NCBI GenBank assembly: GCA_963674545.2
Contig: CAXXFB010000001.1
Location: 806,001-870,000, forward strand
From: JABGQS01 sp963674545
GTDB lineage: Bacteria > Bacillota > Clostridia > Christensenellales > SZUA-584
Reading direction: 5' to 3'
DNA: 64,000 nucleotides
The notes under the pieces were generated by a model that did not search any database, had not been told where the DNA came from, and was given only the letters and a program-made list of their open reading frames with translations. Position numbers and translations under genes: made by a program. Below are positions 26,466-34,603 of this stretch, piece by piece (positions within the stretch are counted from its first letter, which is position 1; every line of letters begins with the position of its first letter).

Positions 26466-27527
26466 TCATTGTTTCTGCAAAGCTTTTCTGTATAACTCCT
26501 TTAAATTGTTTATTAAATGAATATTAGTATCACAGACTTTCAAAGCCTTCTTATCGTCCCAATCAAATGATAATCCTTCCGAATACTCTGTTGCTTTATC
26601 AAAGTAATAAAAATTACTCGATTTGTAAATTACCCTTGAATCGCTCGAATCTCTAGAATATTTTGATTTATTCATATTTATAGCATAAACAACTATATTG
26701 TTTTTTATTAATACAATTGCATCATACCGAGGAATTACTCTGACATCTAGTTCATATGATTTTCCTTCTACCATAAAAGAAATGCGCTTCAATGCATGAG
26801 AATCTTCCTCTATATTAAATCGCGCATCACTAATCGAATCACTTAAATTTTCTTCAATATATAAACATAAAGCATCAATACAATACTCCCACATTGCCCA
26901 CCAAGTGTTTTCGATATGTTGACTCGACAAAGCTAAGATATGATCAATTTCTTGCATTGTTTCATAATAAAAATACTTTTCTGCATTTTTGATTATTACG
27001 CTATAGAAGGCTTTTACAGAATCAAGCGTATCATTAATTGCTATCATAATTTTATACCATCTAAAATCATCCCAGTATCCAAGATGAGTCATTGCATTAC
27101 GCATCTCCCCAAGCAAACTAAGGTTACTATAAGTACTAGCAGGTAATTCTTTTTTGAATATTGATTTAAGAATTTTTATACTTTCCTTATAGTCAATTGT
27201 TTTATAGACCGTATCTTCCACTTTACCCGCAATAAAGTAATCCATATGTGAATCTTTTTTATTATCAATATATTTAACATGTAATAATTTCGATATAAAA
27301 TCATCAGTATAGTCAACTTTAAATATTAGCAGTTCATTCACATCATATAAAATTTGTTTTGTAAATAGTTCTATTGCGTCATGAATAGATATTGTAGCAT
27401 GTTTTAGTTCACTAAAATATTCATCAAGACTTAAATTTATATCATCGCTTTTTTCAAGAAATTCCTTATAGTGTTCTAAACCGTGCTGTAATGAATCAAT
27501 ACCATTATTCATTATGTGAAATTGCAC
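26466..27527 (-). CDS. AT-rich HEPN-like domain protein
   Basis: I do not recognise a named family for this 353-residue protein. The N-terminal half is helical and ends in Arg143-Asn-Ala-Met-Thr-His148 within EMRNAMTHLGY, which fits the R-x4-6-H motif of HEPN ribonucleases and antitoxin-regulated toxins. The preceding ISIHDAIELFTKQILYDVN is typical of HEPN helix one. The C-terminal part (about 225-353) has beta strands with YDAIVLIKNNIVVYAIN. GTG 27527 is the start, with AGGAGG 9 bases upstream. GC is far below its neighbours, suggesting transfer. A defence or stress role is inference only. Confidence 0.6.
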   Translation of the reverse strand: MQFHIMNNGIDSLQHGLEHYKEFLEKSDDINLSLDEYFSELKHATISIHDAIELFTKQILYDVNELLIFKVDYTDDFISKLLHVKYIDNKKDSHMDYFIAGKVEDTVYKTIDYKESIKILKSIFKKELPASTYSNLSLLGEMRNAMTHLGYWDDFRWYKIMIAINDTLDSVKAFYSVIIKNAEKYFYYETMQEIDHILALSSQHIENTWWAMWEYCIDALCLYIEENLSDSISDARFNIEEDSHALKRISFMVEGKSYELDVRVIPRYDAIVLIKNNIVVYAINMNKSKYSRDSSDSRVIYKSSNFYYFDKATEYSEGLSFDWDDKKALKVCDTNIHLINNLKELYRKALQKQ

Positions 27528-27796
27528 TAATCATTTCCTCCTGAAAATTTAAAATCGTCCAGTCTTCCCATTATACTCATAATCCAACATTATCATAACA
27601 TAACAATATACAATTCGCTAACATTATATGCATTAATTAGCAATTAGCCTCTCATGTTCATTTTTAACTTTTGAAGTCCTTAAGTATAGCTCAAACAACG
27701 AAAAAAGCTCATTGTTCTTCGATTGAACTATAAGTTCGCCTAACTAAAAAAGAATTAATTCTAAACCTTTCTGCGTCAGTATCTTTTCGTTCCCCC
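27528..27796. other. AT-rich intergenic region
   Basis: About 270 bases between the minus-strand HEPN-like gene and the plus-strand lactate operon. It holds the HEPN gene's RBS and runs of A and T, but no supported gene, RNA or clear terminator. The operon promoter begins at 27797. Confidence 0.5.
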
Positions 27797-27825
27797 TTGA
27801 CACCGCATCCTCACTATTCTATAAT
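27797..27825 (+). promoter_or_regulatory. consensus sigma-A promoter of the lactate operon
   Basis: TTGACA (27797-27802), a 17-base spacer and TATAAT (27820-27825) match the consensus exactly. A promoter this strong in front of a catabolic operon needs a repressor, which the operator immediately downstream and the first gene would supply. Confidence 0.92.
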
Positions 27826-27834
27826 AATTTCATC

Positions 27835-27851
27835 AACTGGTCAGACCTCTT
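27835..27851 (+). promoter_or_regulatory. FadR/GntR-type operator candidate
   Basis: AACTGGTCAGACCTCTT begins 10 bases after the -10 box, over the expected transcription start. It resembles the TGGT-N-ACC core known for FadR-subfamily regulators. The first gene of the operon encodes such a regulator, so autorepression is the likely reading. A further ACCA follows at 27852-27855. Confidence 0.7.
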
Positions 27852-27868
27852 ACCATGCAGGAGGAAAA

Positions 27869-28585
27869 ATGAACTTTGCAGCAATCCCCAATCAAAAAAC
27901 ATACAAGCAGATAATAGAGCAGATAATAATGATGATATCCGGCGGTGAGCTTAAAAACGGCGATAAACTGCCCGGAGAGCGTGTACTGTCAGAAATGCTG
28001 GGCGCAAGCCGTTCGTCAATTCGTGAAGCATTCCGTACGCTGGAGATAATCGGCGTGCTCGAAGTGCGTCACGGCGGCGGCACATACGTACAGGATTTTC
28101 AGATAGCACCGTTTATCAACACCATTGCTCCCCTCTTCCTTCAGGATGTAGACCTTATGGGAGATATGATGGATTTTCGTATCATGCTGGAGAGCCAAGC
28201 CGTGACCGCTGCGGCAAAGTCCGCCGACGCAGGCACGATATCAAAGATGGAGCAATCCCTCAAGCAAATGCAGAGCGGAAACGAACCGCTGGCAGAGCAG
28301 GCAGACATAGACTTTCACATGTCGATTTTCCGGGCAACAGGCAACAAGGTCTTTGCGCTTGCAGGCGAATGCCTTTCCTACATCGTTTTTACTTCCATAC
28401 ACACCAGCCGGTCAAAGCTTAGCACAGACGATACTATAACTCAGCGCTGGATAAAAGAGCATACACAGATTTTTGAAGCAATAAAAGACCACCAGCCGCA
28501 GAAGGCAGAAAAAGCTCTGCGGACACACCTCGAAGGCGTACGCAGCTATATTCTTAAAAATACTATCACGGAGGAATCAAAATGA
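27869..28585 (+). CDS. FadR-subfamily GntR transcriptional regulator
   Basis: The 238-residue protein has an N-terminal winged helix (about 8-75, with LPGERVLSEMLGASRSSIREAF in two parts: the recognition helix and its approach) and a C-terminal FCD ligand domain (about 90-230). Regulators of this group (LldR, LctA, PdhR) respond to small carboxylates. It overlaps the LarA gene by 4 bases and heads the lactate operon, so lactate is the probable inducer. ATG 27869 is used because AGGAGG stands 4-5 bases upstream; longer frames would begin inside the -35 box. Confidence 0.92.
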   Translation: MNFAAIPNQKTYKQIIEQIIMMISGGELKNGDKLPGERVLSEMLGASRSSIREAFRTLEIIGVLEVRHGGGTYVQDFQIAPFINTIAPLFLQDVDLMGDMMDFRIMLESQAVTAAAKSADAGTISKMEQSLKQMQSGNEPLAEQADIDFHMSIFRATGNKVFALAGECLSYIVFTSIHTSRSKLSTDDTITQRWIKEHTQIFEAIKDHQPQKAEKALRTHLEGVRSYILKNTITEESK

Positions 28586-29856
28586 AGCTAAATATCCCCT
28601 ACCACCGCAACCACATGAGTATCGATCTGCCGGACGAGCGCATAAAAGCTGTGCTTGCTCCCAAAGAGCCATATACCGGCGGTATTAGCGAATCTGATAT
28701 CGTAAAGCAGGCTTTGTCTTCCCCTATACAATCGTCATTACTATGCGAGCTTGCGCAGGATAAAAGCAATATCCTCATAATCACAAGCGATCACACACGC
28801 CCTGTGCCCAGCCGGATAACAATGCCGCTTCTGCTTGAAGAAACAAGGAAAAACAACCCTGATGCCAACATTAAGATACTTATTGCTACAGGCTTCCACC
28901 GGGAAACAACGGCAGAAGAGCTTGAAGACAAATTCGGCTGTGATATATACAAGAACGAAGATATAATCGTCCACGACGCATTCGACGCTTCAGCAATGGT
29001 AGACAAAGGTATTCTCCCCTCCGGCGGCAGTCTTAAGATAAACAAGCTTGTAGACTGGGCAGACCTTATCGTTGCCGAAGGGTTCATAGAGCCGCATTTC
29101 TTTGCCGGCTTTTCGGGCGGCAGAAAGAGCATTCTTCCCGGCATATGCAGCAAAGATACTATAATGTACAACCACAATGCACAGTTTATAGCGCATGAGA
29201 AAGCCAGAACGGGCATGCTTAACGGCAACCCGCTGCACAAAGACATGCTGTTTGCGGCGGCGCAGGTCGGCCTTGGCTTCATACTCAACGTTACTCTGGA
29301 TGAAAGCAAAAAGATAATCGGAGCTTTCGCAGGCGATTCTGAAAAGGCGCATGAACAGGGCTGTGAGTCAGTCCGCAAATCAGCAAGCGTCAAAGCGCAG
29401 AAAGCAAAGATAGCGATAACATCAAACGGCGGCTATCCACTCGACCAGAACGTATACCAGACTGTCAAAAGCATGACGGCTGCTGAAAGCTGTCTTATGC
29501 CCGGCGGCGTTTTGATAGTCGTTTCCTCTTGCTGTGATGGTCACGGCGGCGAAGGTTTCTATAACTGGTTCAAGCAGTCAGATTCTCCGCAGGAAGTCAG
29601 CGAAAAGATTGCTTCGATACCTGCAGACAAAACGCTGCCCGACCAGTGGGAAGCACAGATACTCGCACGTGTGCTGATGGGGTGCCAAAAAGCCATCTTG
29701 GTCAGCAGCTTCGTAGACCCGCAGCTCATCAAAGACTTTCATATGCAGCATGCTCATACATTCGAAGAAGCGCTTGAAAAAGCAGACGCTATGCTTGGCG
29801 GCAGCGAGAAAATAACAGTGATTCCCGACGGTGTCGGTGTTATTATAGAGGAGTAG
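28582..29856 (+). CDS. larA: LarA-type nickel-dependent lactate racemase family protein
   Basis: The 424-residue protein is of the DUF2088/LarA family, which racemises 2-hydroxyacids using a nickel-pincer nucleotide. The residues matching the known LarA active site are present: His106 (ATGFHR), His172 (EPHFFAG), Lys182 (GGRKSILPG) and His198 (YNHN), with DHTRP near 70-74. The pincer-cofactor genes larB, larC and larE are not in the window. In this operon it would convert D- and L-lactate so that a stereospecific dehydrogenase can use both. Another 2-hydroxyacid substrate cannot be excluded. Confidence 0.88.
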   Translation: MKLNIPYHRNHMSIDLPDERIKAVLAPKEPYTGGISESDIVKQALSSPIQSSLLCELAQDKSNILIITSDHTRPVPSRITMPLLLEETRKNNPDANIKILIATGFHRETTAEELEDKFGCDIYKNEDIIVHDAFDASAMVDKGILPSGGSLKINKLVDWADLIVAEGFIEPHFFAGFSGGRKSILPGICSKDTIMYNHNAQFIAHEKARTGMLNGNPLHKDMLFAAAQVGLGFILNVTLDESKKIIGAFAGDSEKAHEQGCESVRKSASVKAQKAKIAITSNGGYPLDQNVYQTVKSMTAAESCLMPGGVLIVVSSCCDGHGGEGFYNWFKQSDSPQEVSEKIASIPADKTLPDQWEAQILARVLMGCQKAILVSSFVDPQLIKDFHMQHAHTFEEALEKADAMLGGSEKITVIPDGVGVIIEE

Positions 29857-29858
29857 AC

Positions 29859-30656
29859 ATGAATATAGTAGTATGCATAAAGCAGGTGCCCGGTACCACC
29901 ACAGTAGACATAGACCCCGAAACAGGAGTGCTCAAGCGCAGCGGTGTACCCAGCAAAATGAACCCGTACGACCTTTATGCGCTTGAAACTGCTTTGCGGC
30001 TCAAAAAGCAGCACGGTGGAACTATAACCGTCGTTTCAATGGGTCCACCTCAGGCAGAAGCCGTCATTCGTGAAGCTTACATGATGGGTGCAGACTCCGG
30101 CGTTCTGCTTTGCGATATGGGCTTTGCCGGCGCAGACGTACTCGCCACTTCATACACCATCTCCGAAGGCATAAAAGCTCTCGGCAGCTTCGATCTTATT
30201 ATATGCGGCAAACAAACAACTGACGGAGATACTGCACAGGTCGGTCCGGCTATAGCGGAGCACCTGCGTATACCCCACGTCACATGGGTCAGCAAGATAG
30301 AGAGTTCTGATGAATCCAGCATAGTAGTCGAGCAGAACATGGCGGACAGTTTCGAAGTCGTACGGCTGCAATTCCCCTGCCTAATAACCGTTGAAAAAGA
30401 TATTTATACTCCGCGGTTGCCATCGTATCTCAACCTGTTGAAAACAAAAGACTGGCCGGTTAAGAACCTGTGCATAACTGACCTTCCGGGTGGCAGCGAA
30501 AACATCTGCGGTCTAAACGGCTCTCCCACCAAGGTAGAGCGCATATTCGCTCCTTCCAAAGATATCGACCAGATCATGTGGAACAGCAAAGATACGGATT
30601 GCGTAAACGAGCTTTACGATATGCTTGTAGGCGAAAAGTATATAGGAGGCAACTGA
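29859..30656 (+). CDS. etfB: electron transfer flavoprotein beta subunit
   Basis: EtfB (265 residues) pairs with EtfA to carry electrons from a flavin dehydrogenase. It begins MNIVVCIKQVPG, has a CGKQTTDGDTAQVGP nucleotide-binding stretch near 107-122, and has the family's LPSYLNLLK segment. In confurcating lactate dehydrogenases EtfB holds the bifurcating FAD that couples lactate oxidation to ferredoxin and NAD. It lies 2 bases after larA and overlaps etfA by one base. Confidence 0.94.
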   Translation: MNIVVCIKQVPGTTTVDIDPETGVLKRSGVPSKMNPYDLYALETALRLKKQHGGTITVVSMGPPQAEAVIREAYMMGADSGVLLCDMGFAGADVLATSYTISEGIKALGSFDLIICGKQTTDGDTAQVGPAIAEHLRIPHVTWVSKIESSDESSIVVEQNMADSFEVVRLQFPCLITVEKDIYTPRLPSYLNLLKTKDWPVKNLCITDLPGGSENICGLNGSPTKVERIFAPSKDIDQIMWNSKDTDCVNELYDMLVGEKYIGGN

Positions 30657-31846
30657 TGGCATTTCTCAATATCGACTATTCAAAATGTACCCTCTGCGAA
30701 AAATGTATAGATGTATGTCCGTTCGATGCTATGAGTTTATCGGACGACAAAATCGAAATATCATCCGCATGCAAGATGTGCAAGCTGTGCATAAAACAGT
30801 GTCCGGAAGATGCAATATCGGTTAGCGAAGGCAAAGTGTGCGTAGATAAGCGCAAATGGAACGGCTACCTGGTATATGCCCAGTTCGATGAAGGCAAGCT
30901 GCACCCTGTCACAATAGAACTCATAGGCACGGCAAAGCGTCTGGCAGAAACCACGCCCATGCCTGTATCCGTGCTTCTCATTGGCCATGAGACCAAAGAG
31001 GCTGCTAATGAGCTGCTAAAATACGGAGTAGACGAAGTGTTCGTCTATGACGATGAGAGCCTCGCTGAGTTCAAAGTGGACGCATATACCAACGTTTTTG
31101 AAGACTTGATAAATGACATTGAGCCAAGCGTCGTGCTCGTGGGCGGGACGTCGATAGGGCGCTCCCTTGCCCCACGTGCCGCAACACGTTTCAGGACAGG
31201 CCTCACTGCAGACTGCACCAGCTTAGATATAAAGCCAAATACAGATCTCGTCCAGATACGTCCTGCTTTCGGCGGCAATATAATGGCTCAGATCATAACG
31301 CCGAACACACGCCCGCAGTTCGCAACAGTGCGTTATAAAGTCATGGACAGGGCTAAAGAAACAGCGTCGCACGGCAAAGTCATCTTCCGCAAGGTCACGA
31401 AAGAGTTGACATCATCCCAGATAAGTGTGCTGCGAATAGAGAAAAAGCCGGAAGAGGTTTCTATTACCGAAGCAGCCGTTCTGGTAGTAGCCGGACAAGG
31501 CGTTGCAGAGAAGGAAGATTTAGCGCTCGTTAAAGAACTTGCGCACCTGCTAGGCGGCGAATACGCCTGCACCCGTCCGATGGTTGAAAAAGGCTGGTGC
31601 GACTATACCCGCCAAATCGGTCTTTCCGGACGCACAGTTAAGCCAAAGCTCATAATAACCTGCGGTGTGTCGGGTGCAATACAGTTTACTGCATGCATGG
31701 ATTCCTCCGAGCGTATCGTGGCAATCAACTCCGATAAGAATGCGCCTATATTCAAAACAGCTCACGTTGGTATCATAGGCGACATCTATGAGATAATCCC
31801 GGACCTTATCGAGAAAATCAAAGGAGCAAAAGAGTATGCAGTATAA
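30656..31846 (+). CDS. etfA: electron transfer flavoprotein alpha subunit with N-terminal ferredoxin domain
   Basis: The 396-residue protein fuses a ferredoxin-like domain (CTLCEKCIDVCPFD and CKMCKLCIKQCPED, about residues 12-60) to EtfA, whose FAD-binding end has GVSGAIQFTACMDSS and INSDKNAPIFKTAH. This architecture is known for the LctC subunit of the Acetobacterium woodii lactate dehydrogenase. ATG 30656 is chosen: it follows GGAGG and overlaps the etfB stop (TGATG). It overlaps the dehydrogenase gene by 11 bases. Confidence 0.94.
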   Translation: MAFLNIDYSKCTLCEKCIDVCPFDAMSLSDDKIEISSACKMCKLCIKQCPEDAISVSEGKVCVDKRKWNGYLVYAQFDEGKLHPVTIELIGTAKRLAETTPMPVSVLLIGHETKEAANELLKYGVDEVFVYDDESLAEFKVDAYTNVFEDLINDIEPSVVLVGGTSIGRSLAPRAATRFRTGLTADCTSLDIKPNTDLVQIRPAFGGNIMAQIITPNTRPQFATVRYKVMDRAKETASHGKVIFRKVTKELTSSQISVLRIEKKPEEVSITEAAVLVVAGQGVAEKEDLALVKELAHLLGGEYACTRPMVEKGWCDYTRQIGLSGRTVKPKLIITCGVSGAIQFTACMDSSERIVAINSDKNAPIFKTAHVGIIGDIYEIIPDLIEKIKGAKEYAV

Positions 31847-33242
31847 CAAAGTAACTGGCACTGATATAAAGAAGCTTATAGATATATGCGGCGCAGAGCA
31901 TGTCTTTAAAGGTGAAGCAATACACGAAGACTTTACGCACGATGAAATGACACTTTACGGCGAGTTTGCTCCTGAAGTCGTAGCCGAAGCAATATCCACT
32001 CAGCAGGTCAGCGAGATAATGCAGCTGGCCACGCAGCGCAATATACCAGTTACCCCAAGAGGCTCCGGCACAGGGCTTTGCGGCGGATGTGTCGCCTTGC
32101 ACGGCGGCATACTTCTCTCACTCGCCAAGATGGACAACATTTTAGAGTTCGATCATGAGAACTTCACAGTAACGCTCGAACCGGGCGTATTGCTTATGAC
32201 TCTTGCACAGGCGGCAATAGAAGAAGGCATGATGTACCCTCCCGACCCGGGTGAAAAGTCCGCTACTATTGGCGGCAACGTCATGACCAACGCAGGCGGC
32301 ATGCGCGCCATTAAATACGGCGTTACGCGTGACTACGTGCTCGGCATGACGGTCGTACTGCCCAATGGAAACGTTATCGAACTTGGCGGCAAAGTTGCCA
32401 AGAACAGCTCCGGTTACAGCATTCGGGACCTTATGGTCGGCTCCGAAGGCACGCTCGGCATAGTAACAAAGCTTATACTAAAGCTCATCCCCCTGCCGCA
32501 GTTTGCGCTTTCACTGCTTGTTCCGTTTGACAACCTTGAGCAGTGCTTCGATACAGTACCAAAGATACTACAGTCAAAGACGAATCCGACAGCGGTCGAG
32601 TTCATGCAGAAGCAGGTAATAGAAGCAGCCGAAGAATACCTCGGGCTGCACTTCCCGGATAAATCCGCAAACGCATATCTGCTGCTGACATTCGACGGCA
32701 CCACGCGGGCAGAGCTTGAAGCGTCCTACCAGAAAGTCGCAGATATATGCCTTGAAAACGGCGCTCTCGACGTGTTTATATCCGATACCGAAGAACGTCA
32801 GGAATCCATATGGAAAGCTCGCGGAGCGTTCCTCGAAGCTATCAAGACCTCTACTCCGGAAATGGACGAATGCGACGTTGTAGTGCCAAGAACGGCGCTC
32901 GGCAGCTTCATGAGCTTCGTTGACACTCTCGAAAAAAGTCACGGCTTGCGCCTTCGCAGCTTCGGTCACGCCGGTGACGGAAACCTTCATATATACCTGT
33001 GCAAGGATGGTTTAAGTGCGCAGGATTGGAAAGAAAAGTGTGATGCTGTTATGGGCAGCCTGTATGAAGAATCTAAAATTAAAGGCGGTCAGATATCAGG
33101 CGAACACGGCATAGGACACGCTAAAAAAGGATATCTAGAACAATCACTCGGTGAAGATATAATGAACCTTATGGCGGGGATAAAGAGGGCATTCGACCCG
33201 GGCAACATATTGAACCCGGGTAAAATAACGTCTCCTGAATAA
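31836..33242 (+). CDS. lctD: FAD-linked lactate dehydrogenase (GlcD/LctD type)
   Basis: The 468-residue protein has an FAD-binding type 4 domain (PRGSGTGLCGGCVALHGG near 69-86; DPGEKSATIGGNVMTNAGG near 136-154) and the FAD-oxidase C domain with FGHAGDGNLHIY and GEHGIGHAKKGYL, which hold the metal/substrate histidines. With the Etf genes it should form a lactate dehydrogenase that oxidises lactate to pyruvate by flavin confurcation, as in A. woodii. A lactate permease, present in that organism's cluster, is missing here. A terminator follows. Confidence 0.9.
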   Translation: MQYNKVTGTDIKKLIDICGAEHVFKGEAIHEDFTHDEMTLYGEFAPEVVAEAISTQQVSEIMQLATQRNIPVTPRGSGTGLCGGCVALHGGILLSLAKMDNILEFDHENFTVTLEPGVLLMTLAQAAIEEGMMYPPDPGEKSATIGGNVMTNAGGMRAIKYGVTRDYVLGMTVVLPNGNVIELGGKVAKNSSGYSIRDLMVGSEGTLGIVTKLILKLIPLPQFALSLLVPFDNLEQCFDTVPKILQSKTNPTAVEFMQKQVIEAAEEYLGLHFPDKSANAYLLLTFDGTTRAELEASYQKVADICLENGALDVFISDTEERQESIWKARGAFLEAIKTSTPEMDECDVVVPRTALGSFMSFVDTLEKSHGLRLRSFGHAGDGNLHIYLCKDGLSAQDWKEKCDAVMGSLYEESKIKGGQISGEHGIGHAKKGYLEQSLGEDIMNLMAGIKRAFDPGNILNPGKITSPE

Positions 33243-33259
33243 AGCCTTTTAACCTTACT

Positions 33260-33284
33260 AGAGACGGCTAAGTCCGTCTCTTTT
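33260..33284 (+). terminator. terminator of the lactate operon
   Basis: AGAGACGG and CCGTCTCT form a perfect 8-bp stem around CTAAGT, followed by TTT. It starts 18 bases past the lctD stop and touches the end of the convergent gene. Confidence 0.82.
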
Positions 33285-34245
33285 AGAACGGCATATTCAC
33301 CACATTTATCGTTTTCCCGCTAAGGTGCGAGGCTAAGTTTTTCACCGCTACGTCCATAAGCCTCTGCCTTGCTTCCCTGCTTGCCCAGCCTATATGCGGC
33401 GTTATCATTGCGTTCCTTGCGGTCATCAAAGGGTTGTCCGGTCTGATTGGCTCTTCCGAAACACTGTCGCAGCCGGCAGCCGCCAGCTTTCCGCTATTCA
33501 ATGCCTTACAAAGTGCATCTTCGTCCACCAGCCCGCCTCTCGCCGTATTTATGAGGACAGCTTCGTCCTTCATCTTCTCAATGCTTTCTTTGTTTATGAT
33601 ATGCTTTGTCTGATCATTCAAAGGACAGTGCAGCGAAACAACGTCCGACTGTTCAAGCAGCTCATCAAGTGTAACGAACCTCGTTTGTGGATATGTTTTT
33701 CTGTCCACGTAATCGTCGTGAACCAGCACATCCATGCCAAACCCACGGGCTATAGCTGCGCTCCTTCTGCCGATGTCTCCGAATCCTATCACGCCGTAAG
33801 TCTTCCCGAAAAGCTCCTGCAGTCCTATGCGTCCTGAGTAAAAATCGACGCCCTTCTTCCAGCCACCGCCCATGACCGTCCTCGAAATATCGCCCACTCC
33901 CCTGACTATCTCCAGCAGCAGGCAGAAAGCAAGCTCCGCAACTGTGCTCGCAGCATATCCAGGAGAGTTGCACACAGGTATTTGTCTTTTCGCAGCAGCG
34001 TCCGTGTCCACCAGGTTATAGCCGGTAGACAGCACTCCTATCCACTTAAGATTAGGCGCTGTGTTTATCGTCTGCGCAGTCAGCGGCGTTCCGTTAACGA
34101 ATACGTACCCTGCGTCTCCAATGCGGTCTAATATCAGCTCGCTCGGTGTACTGTGATAAACTTCAAGGCTGCCTAGCTTCTCCATTGGCTCCCAGCTCAT
34201 GCCGTCATATTCAAGCGCCGAAGAATCGAGCACAACGATTTTCAT
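33283..34245 (-). CDS. D-2-hydroxyacid dehydrogenase, NAD-dependent
   Basis: The 320-residue protein is a glycerate/hydroxypyruvate reductase-like member of the D-2-hydroxyacid dehydrogenase family. The nucleotide-binding GVIGFGDIGRR is near 152-162, and the catalytic triad is Arg in NTARGGLVDE, Glu in SEEPIRPDNPL and His in TPHIGWAS. The substrate could be glycerate, lactate or another 2-hydroxyacid. It is convergent with the lactate operon, but shares no promoter with it. The RBS CGGAGG precedes the ATG by 8 bases. Its -10 box TATAAT (34289-34294) abuts the -10 of the divergent lipoprotein gene. Confidence 0.88.
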   Translation of the reverse strand: MKIVVLDSSALEYDGMSWEPMEKLGSLEVYHSTPSELILDRIGDAGYVFVNGTPLTAQTINTAPNLKWIGVLSTGYNLVDTDAAAKRQIPVCNSPGYAASTVAELAFCLLLEIVRGVGDISRTVMGGGWKKGVDFYSGRIGLQELFGKTYGVIGFGDIGRRSAAIARGFGMDVLVHDDYVDRKTYPQTRFVTLDELLEQSDVVSLHCPLNDQTKHIINKESIEKMKDEAVLINTARGGLVDEDALCKALNSGKLAAAGCDSVSEEPIRPDNPLMTARNAMITPHIGWASREARQRLMDVAVKNLASHLSGKTINVVNMPF

Positions 34246-34258
34246 GATAAACCTCCGT

Positions 34259-34288
34259 TTGCAGTTTTAAATGTTTTTGCTGTATAAT
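34259..34288 (+). promoter_or_regulatory. promoter of the small zinc-motif lipoprotein gene
   Basis: TTGCAG (34259-34264), an 18-base spacer and TATAAT (34283-34288). The palindrome TATAATATTATA at 34283-34294 places a -10 box for each strand back to back. Confidence 0.55.
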
Positions 34289-34315
34289 ATTATATCAACA
34301 TCTTTTGGTGGTACA

Positions 34316-34603
34316 ATGAAAAAATTCTTAATTCTGATATTAATAACCGCTTTGCTTGTTTTGTCTGCCTGTACTTCAGACATAGTCAAAAACGGCGGCG
34401 TGGTAGAGCACGGCACACCTCTGCCTACTGCTGATGTCGATGATATGGATTCAGACGAAATAATAGTTTATGTAACCAAAAGCGGCTCAAAGTATCACAC
34501 GCAGGATTGCTCCCATCTTTCAAGTTCCAAAATCCCTGTAACTCTCAGCCAGGCAAAGCAGCAGGGCTATGAGCCATGCAGCGTCTGTGACCCGCCTACA
34601 TAA
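34316..34603 (+). CDS. small lipoprotein with Ada-like Cys/His metal-site motif
   Basis: A 95-residue protein. It has a lipoprotein signal (VLSAC, Cys19), an acidic linker and a C-terminal module YVTKSGSKYHTQDCSHL...CSVCDPP (about 55-95). That module is the short domain also found at the ends of some nuclease and ComEC-like proteins, and its Cys-x-His plus Cys-x2-Cys arrangement suggests metal binding. It would sit on the outer face of the membrane. ATG 34316 follows GGTGGT. Function is unknown; the gene overlaps the end of the convergent aldehyde dehydrogenase by 8 bases. Confidence 0.75.
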   Translation: MKKFLILILITALLVLSACTSDIVKNGGVVEHGTPLPTADVDDMDSDEIIVYVTKSGSKYHTQDCSHLSSSKIPVTLSQAKQQGYEPCSVCDPPT

